NCBI RefSeq assembly: GCF_001949145.1
Contig: NW_019091422.1
Coordinates: forward strand, 552,689-616,688
Source: Acanthaster planci
Taxonomy: Eukaryota > Echinodermata > Asteroidea > Valvatida > Acanthasteridae
Direction: 5' to 3'
Length of the DNA stretch: 64,000 bases
The position numbers and the translations under genes are program-made. Positions within the stretch are counted from its first letter, which is position 1. Every line of letters begins with the position of its first letter. Under the pieces are notes generated by a model. It saw only the letters and a list, made by a program, of their open reading frames with translations, was not told the origin of the DNA and did not search any database. Positions 1-12,500 of the stretch are shown here, one piece after another.

Positions 1-1880
1 GGGAGGCTGTCTGGCAGCCGTTCCCTGCCGGAACCTTCCCGGCAAAGCCCATCATCAGCCCCCAAGTGGCGGCGACCCAGGCTGAACCCAAGCCAGCCCC
101 CTACAGACCTCCCAATGCGACCGGTGCCTCCACCGTCAAGTTCAGGGTGAGCCTCTATTGTTCTTCCTTAACAGTGCGTTCACCCCTTGCTAAGTAAAGG
201 GGGCCGGAGTCTACCGTGCTTCGCAGAAATCTTGCAGAATCCCCGCAGATGTCCTAGTGGATCTGAAGGACTTCTGATGAAAGCTTAAAATTGCTACAGA
301 ATTTGGCGTACTCTATCTGTAAAGATTCTAGTGATAACTTTCTGTTTTGTTTTGCACACAGGAAGAGGAAGCCCCCGAAGCCGTGTCAGGTAAGGCCACT
401 TCAAATAAATCATTTGTTTGTCGTACAGCACTCTTCAAATTATGCATATAGAGTATTTTTACCAAAATTTTGTCCAAAATGAATTTTATTGCACCTTATC
501 GTTGCAGACAAGGCTCTCTCAAAGAATGCACTGAAAAACAAGAAGAAGCGAGAAGCCAAGGCAAAGGCCAAGAAGGAAGAGCTGGTTGGATCACCTCTTG
601 TGAGTAGATTTCAGGCTGGGTTTTTTTTTTGTCTGTTTCATTTGCTTGTTTACCAGCTATTCATTTTGGCAAAGTGCAAGGTCACTTGTCGGCCGGCTTA
701 CAGACAAGCTTCTTGGAGGAACATTTTTTTTGGCATGCTGGCGTTCCTCTGTAACTGGCCAGGTGGCTTGTAAATAGTTGGCCTTTGTTGTTTCGAAGGC
801 AAAATGGCTAGCTGGCTCCCTGTACTGCTGGCCGGTTAGGTGGCTAGATGGCTGGTTGGATGACTCAAGCGTGCAACTTTTCCTCGGATCAGCTGATTTC
901 CTCTTTTGTCACTTCACACTCGTGCCATGGAAAATTGAAGACCGCTGTACAAAGACTTGTAAAGATTGAAATTTCCTCGTATTTTGGCAAAGTCCAAGTG
1001 CATGCCTGCTGGCTGTTGGCTGGTCAGTTAGTGGCTGGTTTTTTTGGTTGGCTGGCCGACTGGTTGGCTAGTGTTTTCTGTCAGCCTGCTTACAGGCCAT
1101 CTATTTGTCAAACTTGGTAATGGGATGGCTTTGTATTCATCTTGGTTCTATAACTCACTAATATCTGGGATTGGTTTTCAGGATCCTCGTTCAGCTGAGC
1201 AGCGAGACGCCTTGGCCATGGCCTCTTACGTCCTGGGGCCAGCCCAGAACACCCCAGTCACCCCACCCTCACTGCAGGATGCCACAATCCCTACCGAAAT
1301 CGACAAGAAGATCAAAAATCTCCGCAAGGTCAGTAATTAGGTCAAAGGGGTCAGAAAGGTCACACACACTTAGAAATTATATTGCAGCATCGGAGAGGTC
1401 AGTAAAGTTGTGAACATTTAGCAACAGTCTGGTAAGGTCAAGAAAGATCGGGATCAGGCAACAAGGTTACGACAGCTCCGTTTGGGAAAAAATGTATTAG
1501 AATTGTACAGTAGCATCATTAAGGAGTACATTTGCGTTTACTGCCAGTAGTTGGTGCCAACTCATCAATGTTACATTATTGACGACCTTAACTGTCTGTT
1601 AGAATTTGACATCGTGATTGCTGGGAAACAATTTGAGATGAGCCATGATTAAATGAAAAGTGAAATCTTACTATCAATCCCAGCTGAAGAATCGCTTGTC
1701 AGGAATTCGGATAGTTCACTTGTTCTTGTATTTTTTTTGCCCATCCAGAAATTGAAGGCGATTGAGAAACTGAAGGAGCAGAAAGCAGAGGGGAAAACGC
1801 TGGAGGCCAATCAACTCTCAAAGATCGAAGGAGAAGCAGTCATCATTCAGGAATTGCAGGAGTTGGAATTGAATGGCTGA
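1..1880 (+). CDS. EIF2A: Eukaryotic translation initiation factor 2A, C-terminal exons (5' part outside window)
   Basis: Five coding exons are visible: 3-146 (the exon begins before the window), 362-389, 508-599, 1182-1328 and 1749-1880. All have GT-AG borders and matching phases, and together they encode the last 180 residues. The first exon reads EAVWQPFPAGTFPAKP, the conserved end of the eIF2A beta-propeller region. Next comes a lysine-rich DKALSKNALKNKKKREAK segment. The end carries the family hallmark EIDKKIKNLRK joined to KLKAIEKLKEQ and finishes QELQELELNG before TGA. eIF2A is a cytosolic factor implicated in non-canonical Met-tRNAi delivery to the 40S subunit. This part is the charged, helical tail, not the propeller. 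The intron at 600-1181 is full of degenerate TGGCTGGT-like repeats. The family call is secure because order, spacing and the C-terminal motif all match. Confidence 0.95.
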
Positions 1881-2297
1881 AGTCAGGGATTATTCACACT
1901 TCTCAAGTTAATTTTTCTTCCCCCAAGTTTCAGAGGTTGCCAGCATGACCATCATTGAAGTTACCAATGACCTTTTAAGTCTCTGAAAGAAGAAATTATA
2001 TGCGCCAATTTAATTTGGAGGAGGTGGTTTGAATCTTGCATTTTCTTCTTGGATAAAGTTCTTGTTGCCATGTTAACAGTTTTTCACCACTTGTCAACAG
2101 AGGTCGCTGTTTCTATTAATTGTGTCAGTTTCCCATTATGCCATTGGGAACCTCGGGCAATAATTCATTGCGGATAATGAGGGCCTCCTACGTTGTGTGA
2201 TGGACATTTGTACAAGCGGAGGCTTTCGGTATGATGTCAGTTTTTTCTTCTGTGCTGTTCCCTCGAAATTCGAATATCATTTGCCTCTTTCAGCACC

Positions 2298-2307
2298 AAT
2301 AAATAAA
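2298..2307 (+). terminator. Candidate poly(A) signal of EIF2A
   Basis: Two overlapping AATAAA hexamers lie about 420 bases after the EIF2A stop codon, which is a normal 3' UTR length. A second AATAAA at 2791-2796 could be an alternative distal site. Choosing between them needs 3'-end reads. Confidence 0.55.
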
Positions 2308-3115
2308 ATGCACCAGGTTTTGTGAATTTTAGAACTGTTTCCCCCCTTGCATGATTAGCATTATATTCACTCTTAGCGGGCAGAAACTTAGTTTAATGAA
2401 AAAGAACGAAGTGCATTCTCCATTTACTTCTGCACAGAGTTTTTTCTGTATCTGGTTCCTGTGGCTGCCAAACATGAAAGCTGGCCATTTTTGGTCTCCG
2501 CATCAGAGGCACCAGACTGTTTGCTTTAAGCTTGTCATCAGCCAAGTTTAAATTACGTGGCACCGTCTGACAGTAATAAATGTGTATGCAAGATGCATGA
2601 AGCCCTTAGCTTGTGGCTGTCAAAGGCGTGTGTGTTCATGGCCAGCCGTAGCCAAGTGATTCAGACAAGGGTATTAAAATAATCAACAGATACGTATTTT
2701 TCATTTGGTGACTGGTCCCAGTCACTTTTTGATGTTGCCCCGGTATTCCACATGATTTTTTTTGGGAGGGGGGGGGTATTTGTAAGCATTAATAAAGACA
2801 CAGATATATTTATGTAATGTGTCCTACTTAATTTGTAGTAATTAGTTCTAAAAAACTATTTGGTTTGATTCATTTTTTTGTTTGTTGACCGAACTTACTT
2901 GCACGGCCTTCACCTTAATCAGTTTTGGGCCATTTTAAGAAGTACATGTAAGTGTCCAACCTACCTTATAGTCACACACTCAATTTAGTCGAGACCACTT
3001 AAGACCTTCACAAGACCACACAAGACCAACACAAGACCTCCAGTCTGAAATCCAGTCACAAGCTACTCAAATGACCTGCAGCAAAAGCATTCCTTTTGTC
3101 ATTGTTCACCCTGTT

Positions 3116-3792
3116 ACTTGTGACTGGTCTTGTGACTGGTCTTGTGACTGGTCTTGTGACTGGTCTTGTGACTGGTCTTGTGTCTGGTCTTGTGACTGGT
3201 CTTGTGACTGGTCTTGTGACTGGTCTTGTGACTGGTCTCGTGTCTGGTCTCGTGACTGGTCTTGTGTCTGGTCNNNNNNNNNNNNNNNNNNNNNNNNNNN
3301 NNNNNNNNNNNNNNNNNNNNNNNNNNNNNNNNNNNNNNNNNNNNNNNNNNNNNNNNNNNNNNNNNNNNNNNNNNNNNNNNNNNNNNNNNNNNNNNNNNNN
3401 NNNNNNNNNNNNNNNNNNNNNNNNNNNNNNNNNNNNNNNNNNNNNNNNNNNNNNNNNNNNNNNNNNNNNNNNNNNNNNNNNNNNNNNNNNNNNNNNNNNN
3501 NNNNNNNNNNNNNNNNNNNNNNNNNNNNNNNNNNNNNNNNNNNNNNNNNNNNNNNNNNNNNNNNNNNNNNNNNNNNNNNNNNNNNNNNNNNNNNNNNNNN
3601 NNNNNNNNNNNNNNNNNNNNNNNNNNNNNNNNNNNNNNNNNNNNNNNNNNNNNNNNNNNNNNNNNNNNNNNNNNNNNNNNNNNNNNNNNNNNNNNNNNNN
3701 NNNNNNNNNNNNNNNNNNNNNNNNNNNNNNNNNNNNTCTTGTGACTGGTCTTGTGACTGGTCTTGTGTCTGGTTTTGTGTCTGGTCTTGTGA
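3116..3792 (+). repeat. 12-bp minisatellite (unit GTCTTGTGACTG), interrupted by a gap
   Basis: Head-to-tail copies of a 12-base unit run from about 3116 to 3273 and resume at 3737-3792 after an unsequenced stretch. Units vary mainly at one position (GACTGG or GTCTGG). Open frames through the array (LVTG, CDWS or TSHK repeats) follow from the period being a multiple of three and are not genes. The same unit recurs at 53698-53833. Confidence 0.95.
3274..3736. other. Assembly gap inside the minisatellite
   Basis: 463 N characters with the same repeat unit on both sides. The array was probably too repetitive to assemble, so the true length is unknown. Confidence 0.97.
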
Positions 3793-4880
3793 TGGTGTTG
3801 TAGTACCATTTCCCTTGAAGTTTAAGACCTTGTGTTTTAATGAATTGCCAAGAGTCTATCAAATCGTGATATTTAATTGCTTCTGGTAAGAAAGATCGCC
3901 GGAAAATAATGAAAGAGAGTAGCAAATGTCAATTTACGGCAACAAATTATCGTTTTTTAAGCTTTGTGTCGAATTTTCACAATTTTGCCGAGTTTGCCTT
4001 CAAATAATTTCGATGCCACATGGAAGACTAGTAACTCTTATGAACAAAAAAGGTTATTCCTTCGGGGAAGAAAATTGGCTTTTGAAATTTACTTCGTTTT
4101 TCATTGGTACCCATTTTCGTCGTGTTTTTCACCTTACTTACTGCAGTGCCCAATTTTCACACTCTTGTCGAATTCCCCTCACAGATCATCATCGATACTG
4201 TCTGGAAGACTGATAATTTTTTTGTTTATCAGCTCATTTTTTCAAGATTGAGAGCCATTTGTCTGAAATGCGGTTCTTTGTTCATGCGGATTCAATTTTC
4301 CACACTGTGTTTGGTACTAAATGCATGTTAGCGGTTAACTGTTCTGACAAATTGAAACAATGCAGTCCGCAGTTAATGCCCCCCCCCCAATCGCAACTCT
4401 CCGTACAGCGCCTGCATTTTCCATGAAACAGTCGTAGGCCGGGTAGCGCTTACAAACGCCACGACCAACAAGTCTTGTACCCAGACCACGTATCGGCCAT
4501 TCATGCGTGTGTCTGGGAAGACCATGTTCGCCCTTAGTTTTTGCGGTGGCAAAATTTCGGCACGCGCGCGTATTTGACTGGCAGGAGGCGTTGAAAACTT
4601 TGTGTCGGTTCGTGCGTGTGTGGAGCAAAATGGTCTGATTTTGACAGATTTTGAAGTCCGATATATCATTGAAGCCCCAACGGTGTGACGTTGGCATATG
4701 AGGAGGAGAGTAGGTGGTGATAAAGGTATTTTGGTTGAATCTTTGAAATTTTGGTGTGATGTTTCCTGATGGAGGCTTGCCAAGCAGCATGACTAGGCCT
4801 AGATTCAGAACCGTTGTCAATGTCACTCCGGCAGTCGGTCATGTCAGGGCCTAGACTTTTTCGAGAACTCTTAGTCTAGG

Positions 4881-5106
4881 AAAAAATGTTGCATCCTGAC
4901 TCCACTTTTCTCATCATATATCATCTCAATAAAAGTCAGTCATTACAGAAATGCTGGAAAGACACGAATTCTGGACTGAGAAACATTTATTAGGCCTACT
5001 GATGTTGTTGGGAAATACAAATAGGCCTATTATTAAGAAAATTCTCTTCACTCCCCATAGACTTTGTACACAACTGCTGAAGTGGAGTCAGGATGCAATA
5101 TTTTTT
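4881..5106. repeat. Foldback element with 27-bp inverted arms
   Basis: The arm at 4881-4907 (core TTGCATCCTGACTCCACTT) recurs inverted at 5080-5106 with one mismatch, separated by about 170 bases. No coding capacity is seen. This is consistent with a small non-autonomous DNA element. Confidence 0.7.
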
Positions 5107-5699
5107 CCATGCACAGAATTGGTACCTGGGTGCCTTGTTCAAATTTATCTCCCCCCCCCATTTCATCATTTAATTAATGGCAAATTAAATTATTCAGTCC
5201 GTTTTTCCCCAAGACCACAAGTTTGCTATATCACTAGAATTGTACAGTTGGGACAGCATTTTTACATTTGTGAAGTAACAGATTACAAAGGAGAAAGCTT
5301 CCAAGTGAATCACAGATAGCAAGTTTTATTGATCAGCATTCAGTCGTTGGTAATCTTTGTAGGGATAGATGCTCAGATGAAAATTGTAAAAAATTGGAGG
5401 AATCACCCTTTATCTATTTCTCGTTCATCTGTTACAAGGTTAATTCCAGAAATTAGGGGTGCAAAAGTGTGACATTTCCGTGTCCCTGTTACATCTGGCC
5501 TTTGTTATTTGACATTGAAATCAATTCCGGTGATACTTCCAACTATAAATATTTGTTTTGCAGGTAATTTACATTAATTCATCAATCTGGGAAATTAGAA
5601 AATGGACTCTGAACTTGCAAAATCATGTGTCGGATGTGACAGGCACACGAAAAACAATGGACCCCTTCATCTGAGAATTTTGTGTCCCCCTCCCCCATG

Positions 5700-5880
5700 G
5701 GATGCCAGTCTAATCGTAGGTTGGTCAAAGGCCATAGCAGGTATGCCTGTAGAGAGAGAAACATGGGTGAGGTGACTTGCCCACGGACACACAACATGAC
5801 CAGCAGTTGGATTTGAATCCTGACCCTCTGATCAGGAGTCCGGACCCCTGCATATAACCACTAGGCCATGCACGTCAAGC
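5700..5880 (-). mobile_element. tRNA-derived SINE
   Basis: Read on the minus strand, the element starts with a tRNA-like head. It has an A box (TGGCCTAGTGGTTA, plus-strand 5855-5868) and a B box (GGATTCAAATCC, 5809-5820). A tRNA-unrelated body follows, including TGGGCAAGTCAC, a word typical of CORE/Deu-type SINE bodies. The head is too degenerate to be a functional tRNA. Confidence 0.75.
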
Positions 5881-6444
5881 AAAAAAATATACTTGCCAAG
5901 TGCCTAGCCGGAAAAAAAAGATCCATGAAAAATTAATGCATAGCATAAAGATACATGCTGATATTTACGTTGCAAATGTATGCCTTCTAAAAACAGTTTT
6001 ATCATAAGAAGTCATGCACAAAATTAAATTTACAGCAATAAAAGTATCGCAATGCCCAGCATAGAAAATACATGTACATTAAAGCATATGAAATATTTTT
6101 AATAATGCAAGTAATATTAATTTTCCTTCCGAGTATAAATTTATGTCAGATTATTTACAATTGAATCAACTCACCACAACATCAAGTTTTAATGAAATGT
6201 CAGTCCTCAGTGAAAAAATATTTATTCAGACTGCAGAACAAATTTTTAAAATAAGCATTAAAACAAGCATTAAAATAAGAACCATTCATATATCTTATTT
6301 AAGTTGTCATTTTATTTACAATCTCAGTAATTATTATGCATCACTGTGATTTTCAACTGTTGGGTACATGTATGTTTACTGTATACACATATGTGGAATT
6401 TACTTAAGAAACTGATTTCACTCGTGAAAATAATTCTGAAAAAC

Positions 6445-6504
6445 AAAAGAAAAGAAATCAAAGCTTCACTGGCCAAAAGAAAAGAAATCAAAGCTTCACT
6501 GGCC
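6445..6504 (+). repeat. Perfect 30-bp tandem duplication
   Basis: Two identical adjacent 30-base units (6445-6474 and 6475-6504) contain AAATCAAAGCTTCACTGGCC. They lie in the likely 3' UTR of the minus-strand gene that ends at 6597. A perfect match implies a recent duplication. Confidence 0.9.
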
Positions 6505-6596
6505 CTGAAATGCCGCCTAACAGTAGTTTTTTAGCATATCAAAAGTGAAAAGCCTCAATCACATTAATTCAGAATTTTTGCACATTTTGGCTTGCC

Positions 6597-9500
6597 TTAC
6601 TTCCACTTGTTGACAGGTTTTTCTCTGTCGAAAAGATTCTGCGTCTTGTCATCGCCGTCAAATTTCTCAATCTCAGAAGGGGACATCTTGTCTATACGAG
6701 ATGTTGCCACCATGTCGAACCGTCCACTCCAATCAACAGCTTCTCTGCTGGGAAAGTAGGTTGTCGTCAGCTTGCCACTGGCATCGACCGTAAGAAAATA
6801 GCCTGTCAAATTTAAAAAAAAAACTTTCACGGTCAAATACAGAATTCTGTGCCAACCTTTTTGACACACTTAGAGAGACAAGAAAATGTGAGACGCTTTT
6901 GAAGAATTTCACAGTGTATTCCAATGGAAAATTGACCACAACTATCCCTAAATGTAGTTCCTATGGTAGATTTTTTTATGCTCTTTGTGTGGGGGGATGA
7001 ACTTGGGGCTGTCAGACTGGGGTGTGATGTCCAGTGCTCCGTGCAAAATTTGCTCCCCTTTTAATTTTTTTCCCTCAAGAATTTTGAACTTGCAGNTAAG
7101 TCAAAGGTCACAAATCTGAAATGGTTCTTATATAATTCTTCCTTTTTCATTTCTTCCTTTTCTTCATTTCAAATTATTGCAGGCGAAAGGCATGCATGAA
7201 ATGAAACCTGCTTTGTTCACTGGTTTTTCTGCTCTCAAGAGCTTTGAATACTGATCTAGAAATGGTGCTTTATGGTACATATTGGCCAAAAGAAGTACCA
7301 CTCTGCTTTAGAAAGTTGAATTTTACTTTGATGTGTCGTGTAACATTACAGTACTGTGTGCATTTAACTCACTTTTTCGGGACGCAAGCTCATATGTGAA
7401 CTTCCCGCTGTCTGCTTGCCTCATGGTGAAAAAGACACGGTCGTCAGTCAAGATATTGACATGGTCGCCGTACAGGTCAGAACTGTTCTCACCCTGATAA
7501 CAAGGAAAAATCAAACTTGTAGACTTTGTCGGCTTGTTGTAGTTCTGGTTCTGACAATTCAAATTACAAATGTTTGGCTTTTTCGTGGAATATCCCTGGA
7601 AAAGCAGAGAGGCTGGATTGTGTTCAGGAGGCTGTGTCAAAATTACTTGCCTGTGGCTTACAAATTACATACGAATCTATGGCACTGGCTGCAGGCACTT
7701 CCCATAGAGTCGTGCGTAATCACAAGCCACAGCCAAGTACATGTAGTTTGGACACGGCTACTGCTTAACATGAGGATAGACTCAACAGGTTCATCATCAA
7801 GCTCATTAGGTTGAACCATGGAGGAAGGAAAACAGACTTACAATTCTTGTGGGCTCCCCGTGATCCAGTGGGGAATTGTTGTTCAGGTTCACGATGGCTC
7901 TGGGTCCGTTTATGACTGGATCATAATGGACAAGCTCAAACCGACCTGAAATGGATGAGAAGGGGGGGAATTTAGTTCGGAAATGCCATGAGTTCAGAAT
8001 TATAAATGTGTATCAAATGTTAACAAATGTGTACTGTGGCTTCTTAAGAAGTGAATGAATGACAAATCGTTTTCTTCAAATCTTGAACCCAAAGCATTCC
8101 CAGTGCAATCTATGTGCACCTCAGTTTAAAACCTAGATTCTCTGCACCAATATTGGAAGTTCGGGGAAACTTCAGGGAATGACAATAGACCTCTATCACA
8201 GGGCAGCCATCTTGCTTTCCTCCCGTTCATAGCAATGCGGCCAAACTGAGGCTGGAAGGAAAAATAGTCTGTTCCCTTTGTCAATATGTGAAGTTGTATT
8301 ACTACTGCCAGTGGGTCTATAGGGAAGAAGACAAATATGGCCGCATCATGATTAATGTCATTAGTAGCTCAGAAGGGCAACATGAACAGGTGCTTACAAG
8401 GTGTGAGGTCATTCACGTTGGCCATGCAGAAGCAGTTGTCCTTCAAGGTCAGGAACTTGGTGTTCTCATTGACATTGTTCTGGAAGATGTAGTATGGCCC
8501 GGTGACGCCTGTGAACTTCCAACCACTGATGCCAACTTTGATGGCAACATCCACAATTACCTGATCCCCTACGAAAAAAAGGAGGCAACGTAAAACGAGG
8601 AAGGAAAGATGATGACAGTTTTTCCTTTTCTGCCCAGTTTAGCAGCCAAAGTCTGCCAGTTTGCCCAGACAACTCTGTAACTTTTCTCGCCCGGTATCCA
8701 AGTAACAATAAGCTGGAGTTATTGATCACAGCCTTTCCGATATGGCAAGTGTTCTTGTTTTGCCAAATCAAAAGAATCAACTTATTTAACGACTGTTAAC
8801 ATAGCATATATTGGGCCTCAAGCTCACAGATGTGCAGTGCCCCATTGTTCACTCCTTAACTGGGGGGGTTGTTAATTGGCAAATATGGACAAGTTGGTTT
8901 CCCTGGATCCACAAACTGGCCTGGGCGATATGTGTTAGCGTATATTATATCACTCCCTCTTCTCTGTTTGGCCCTGGGGATGTGATGTAATCTGGGGTCA
9001 GGGGTCACAGGTAGGCATGACCGGGAGGTGTAACTGCTTCAGAAATGTGAACAAGTTTCGTAAACCGGATTAAATTTGGTGGAAAAATGGGATATCTTAC
9101 CTTCAAGGGACAGCTGGAAGGTGAGGGTGAGTTTCTGGCAGAAAGCAGCGCCGCTTTCATCTTCTTCCTCACGCTCAACCACCTGTTAGCAAAAGAAAGA
9201 CATGTAAGACGCCCACTGTTTACCGTTTAAACAAAGTTTGCCACGGAGCAAGTTCTTTATAAATCTATACATGTAGAGTGCATAACTATTGTTTCTGTTA
9301 TTTGCCAAGCAAGTTGACCTGGTTGGTTGGATGGCTGGCTGTTAGTTGTCGGATGCTATTAGTTGATTGGTTTGGGGGGAGGTTAGTGGATGGGATGTAT
9401 TTGATTGCTAGGCTGGGCTTGACTCAGCTTGGCTAAGTTGTAGATTTCTGTGTTTTTTCTTTCTTTGTTGTTGCTTTGCTCTCGGCTCATTCCTAATAGG

Positions 9501-12500
9501 AATGGCTGGGTGGTATGGTTTGGCATTTGCCACTGGCATTATCTCTCTTTGCATCTGGGAAAAGAAATTTCACACACTGTCAAATAAATTTGAGGTTTCT
9601 GTAAGTAGGCCTGCAGGTTGTAAGTCTGCAACTTACAATTTTGATTTCCACTTCAGCCAGAGACCCAAAGAATTGCTGCAACCTTTCAAATTCCCAGCTC
9701 TTCACATCATTTCCATTGACACTGACAATAACATCCTTTTCTCTGAAAAACAAACAAAAGATGTACATCAGTAGTTCACCTTGATAAAGAAAAGTCTGTA
9801 GGAACTACTACACAGTGAGGAAAGGAAGTCCGATTTCCTTTCTTTTTTTTAATTTCTGTTGTATTTTTTCAGGAGGATCATTTCCTGCTTTCTGTTTACT
9901 GCTGGACTGTGGGAAAGGACAAAGTGCAAAGCGGAACTTGTTTCAAGTGGGATCTTGCTCAACTGATTTTTTAAACCTGACATAAGTGACAAGATGGCTG
10001 ACAAACTGAAACGACTGACCAAGCCATTTATCAGTCATCCGGTTAATTTACATATTGATTGGTCAGTTTGATTGGTTGAATCCCCAATTGATTCCCTGGT
10101 TGATATTTCATTCAATTTATTGAATGGTGTATTGATCAATTGAGTCATTGACTGTACATGTATATTTTATCATTTTATTGACTGATCAGTGATTCGTTGA
10201 TTAATTTTGTCAATTTTGTTGATTGATCGATCGATCGATTTGTTATCGATTTGATTTATTGCCTTTTCATGGTGGTGAGCTGTATTCTGAAAGGATATAA
10301 CTTACCTGAGTTTTGACTGCGCGGCCAGACCATCTGGGATGACAGTGTGCACTACGTGGCCTTTCTCTGCCTTTTGAATATTCATGCCAAGGCCAATCAT
10401 TCCACCAATCGACTTGTCTGGATGCGGCACGTGGATGTTGTTATGCGGATGCTCCTCCAGAGAACTCTGCGCAAAGGAATTTGAGAGTGGGAAATAATCA
10501 GGAACTTAGAACCCAAATCTGTTGCTGAGAGTGTGTGGAGGAGCGTGACAGGACATTTCTTATCGGCTCTTTAAGAAGGAAAACAGTTCTTGTTGGATAT
10601 TACGCGCAGTTTTGGCGTCCGTTTCAAATGGCATTCTGATTTTTCCAGCTCTATTACTCCTATTTTTGTTAAGAACCCTGTGTACCTTCGGCAAGATCAA
10701 GCGGAAATGGTCCATTAATTTCCCAATAATCTTGCTGAATTGTTTCTTCCCTGCGTCAAACAGCTCTGTGAACAGCCCGTCTACAACATCCTGACCACCT
10801 TCCAGTGGCTGCTGGTGCTCAAAGGTGAAAGGGCACTCACAGCTGCCCAAGCCCCATTGAATCTCTGCCAATTTTTGCCCCGGGCTAGTTGGTGCCCCGT
10901 TCCCCTCTCCACCATCCTCCCCACCCGCCCCAACGTCGATGGCCTCCTCATCGAGGGTGTCGTTAGTCTCTTTCCAATTTCCCGCAAAATCCTCTCCCTC
11001 TTCAGTGAATGTGAGGTGCTCTCCTTGGTTGGATTCCTCAAGCTTGGGGTTACTTTTCAGTCGGCAAAACTGCCGCATCCCAGGTCCAATCTCGTCCGAG
11101 ACCGACCGCTGGCTCTTGTACGCCCTGCCGTCCTCCTGGCGGGGACTCGGAGATGACGGTCTTTTCCTCGACTGCTGAAGCGTGCTCGAGGCGGCGGGCG
11201 TACTGGGGATTTCGGCACCGTTTGCATGCATATTACCGTCACTCATGCCTAGCCTGCCAACGACTTTGTCTCAACTTTGTAAGCTTCACTAGCTGTTTTG
11301 TATGTCAATGAGCTCTGGCACAGCCTTGAAATAAATGCCGATGTTAATTTCCTGCTTTCAGTTTTATACACCTCCTCCGAGGACGGAAACGGAAGGAGCC
11401 ACGTGCATAGTGTCACTCCGTGAATAGCATAAAGAAAGTTTAAATCCAACAACAGTTTCGATATAAAGTGTGGGCAGGACGATAGGTTCAACCGACTATC
11501 AGGTTCTCGAGGAAAATGATAGTTTATACGTTTTGTTAATACGAGCGAGGATAAGAAACCAACAGTTTTGTGGTTGCCATAATCAGACGAGCTTATGAAA
11601 CATGGAAGTTCGCATTGGGCATTTAACCATAAACTTTTATGGCAGTCGTTATCGTTGGTGAGAGTAGATCGATACCGAGCGTGAACACCGCCTTCGTGTC
11701 GGCCAAACTCGGGCAGATTTTCCCTGGAAAAACTGTATTGTCACTGCCATGCATGGGTCAAGTAATTCAGTGAACGCACGGGTTGATAAACGAGCAACAA
11801 AGCTGCGTGCTGATTTGGAACTCCACCAATTCTGCCGCAGGATAGAATCGCTTTGGCGAACTTAGGCAGCTGATGGAAATTTCATTTAAGTCGTATCTGA
11901 AACAGGCTTCTGGAGCCACGGTTATGTCTAGGCCACATGTGTATTGTCAGCGTGCCAGACCCAACTTTGACCTACATGCACACTACAGACACGACTGCTT
12001 GCAGCCTTTTAGTTTCGCAATGGCACAAAGCTTTTTGGCCTACTGCCTATCTCGGAAAGGCCCGCCGAGAGAACCTGGGCCTCGGCACATTGACCCTAAT
12101 TTATTGTTCGGTTACAGTGTCACGGGAAAAATAAAGAAAAAAGGGAGGATGTCGTGTAAAGCGTTGAGAAAATTCAGAGGCGGCAATGTGCTTTAGCAAG
12201 GAAAAACTCAATACATAGAGAATCCAGACGGTACACTTTGTTTAGCCCTTGCGCGGCTCCCCATCAATTAAATTTAAGTAATCTAGAAGATCAGGAAACT
12301 CGTTGACGAGGAGACTTGCCTACTGTTTTCAGTAAATCTTAACTTTCAAGACTCTGCATGGGCATGAAGCTGTTTCACACGGTCCATGAAATCATGATGA
12401 AACCAAGTGTTGTGATTGAAAGTACATGTATAAGTATTCACAAATCGCTTTCGGGAGTTTTGCTTTTACGCGTATACAGTAGAGTTTAATGGCTCCATGG

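Larger units (their letters stand above)
1881..6596. other. Intergenic region between EIF2A and the PDZ/beta-trefoil gene (3' ends converge)
   Basis: No conserved coding exon is seen here. The region holds the EIF2A 3' UTR, a 12-bp minisatellite with an assembly gap, a foldback repeat (4881-5106), a tRNA-derived SINE (about 5700-5880) and a 30-bp tandem duplication. Sequence at about 3965-4330 looks like a very degenerate duplication with a period near 180 bases, recognisable by repeated 'aattttcaca' and 'tggaagact' words. TTTATT at 6311-6316 and 6221-6226 are AATAAA signals on the minus strand and could end the PDZ/beta-trefoil transcript. Confidence 0.6.

Noticed and set aside
3056-3925. 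Long open frames on both strands through the minisatellite
   Set aside because: They consist of a translated 12-bp repeat and N characters; the repeat unit is a multiple of three, so frames stay open by chance.
4335-4826. Two overlapping minus-strand frames (163 and 136 codons)
   Set aside because: Mutually overlapping, low-complexity and without any known motif; probably chance in GC-richer DNA.
7096-7096. Single N in 'cttgcagntaag' as a hidden splice site
   Set aside because: It lies in an intron of the PDZ/trefoil gene on the opposite strand; flanking exons already join in phase.
6597-9182. FGF as the identity of the trefoil
   Set aside because: The Gly-Tyr/Tyr-Phe-Leu strand pattern is shared by FGFs, but the YELA-x5-YFLT spacing and the RVFF and RFDM neighbours fit IL-1 better; not excluded without a structure-based search.
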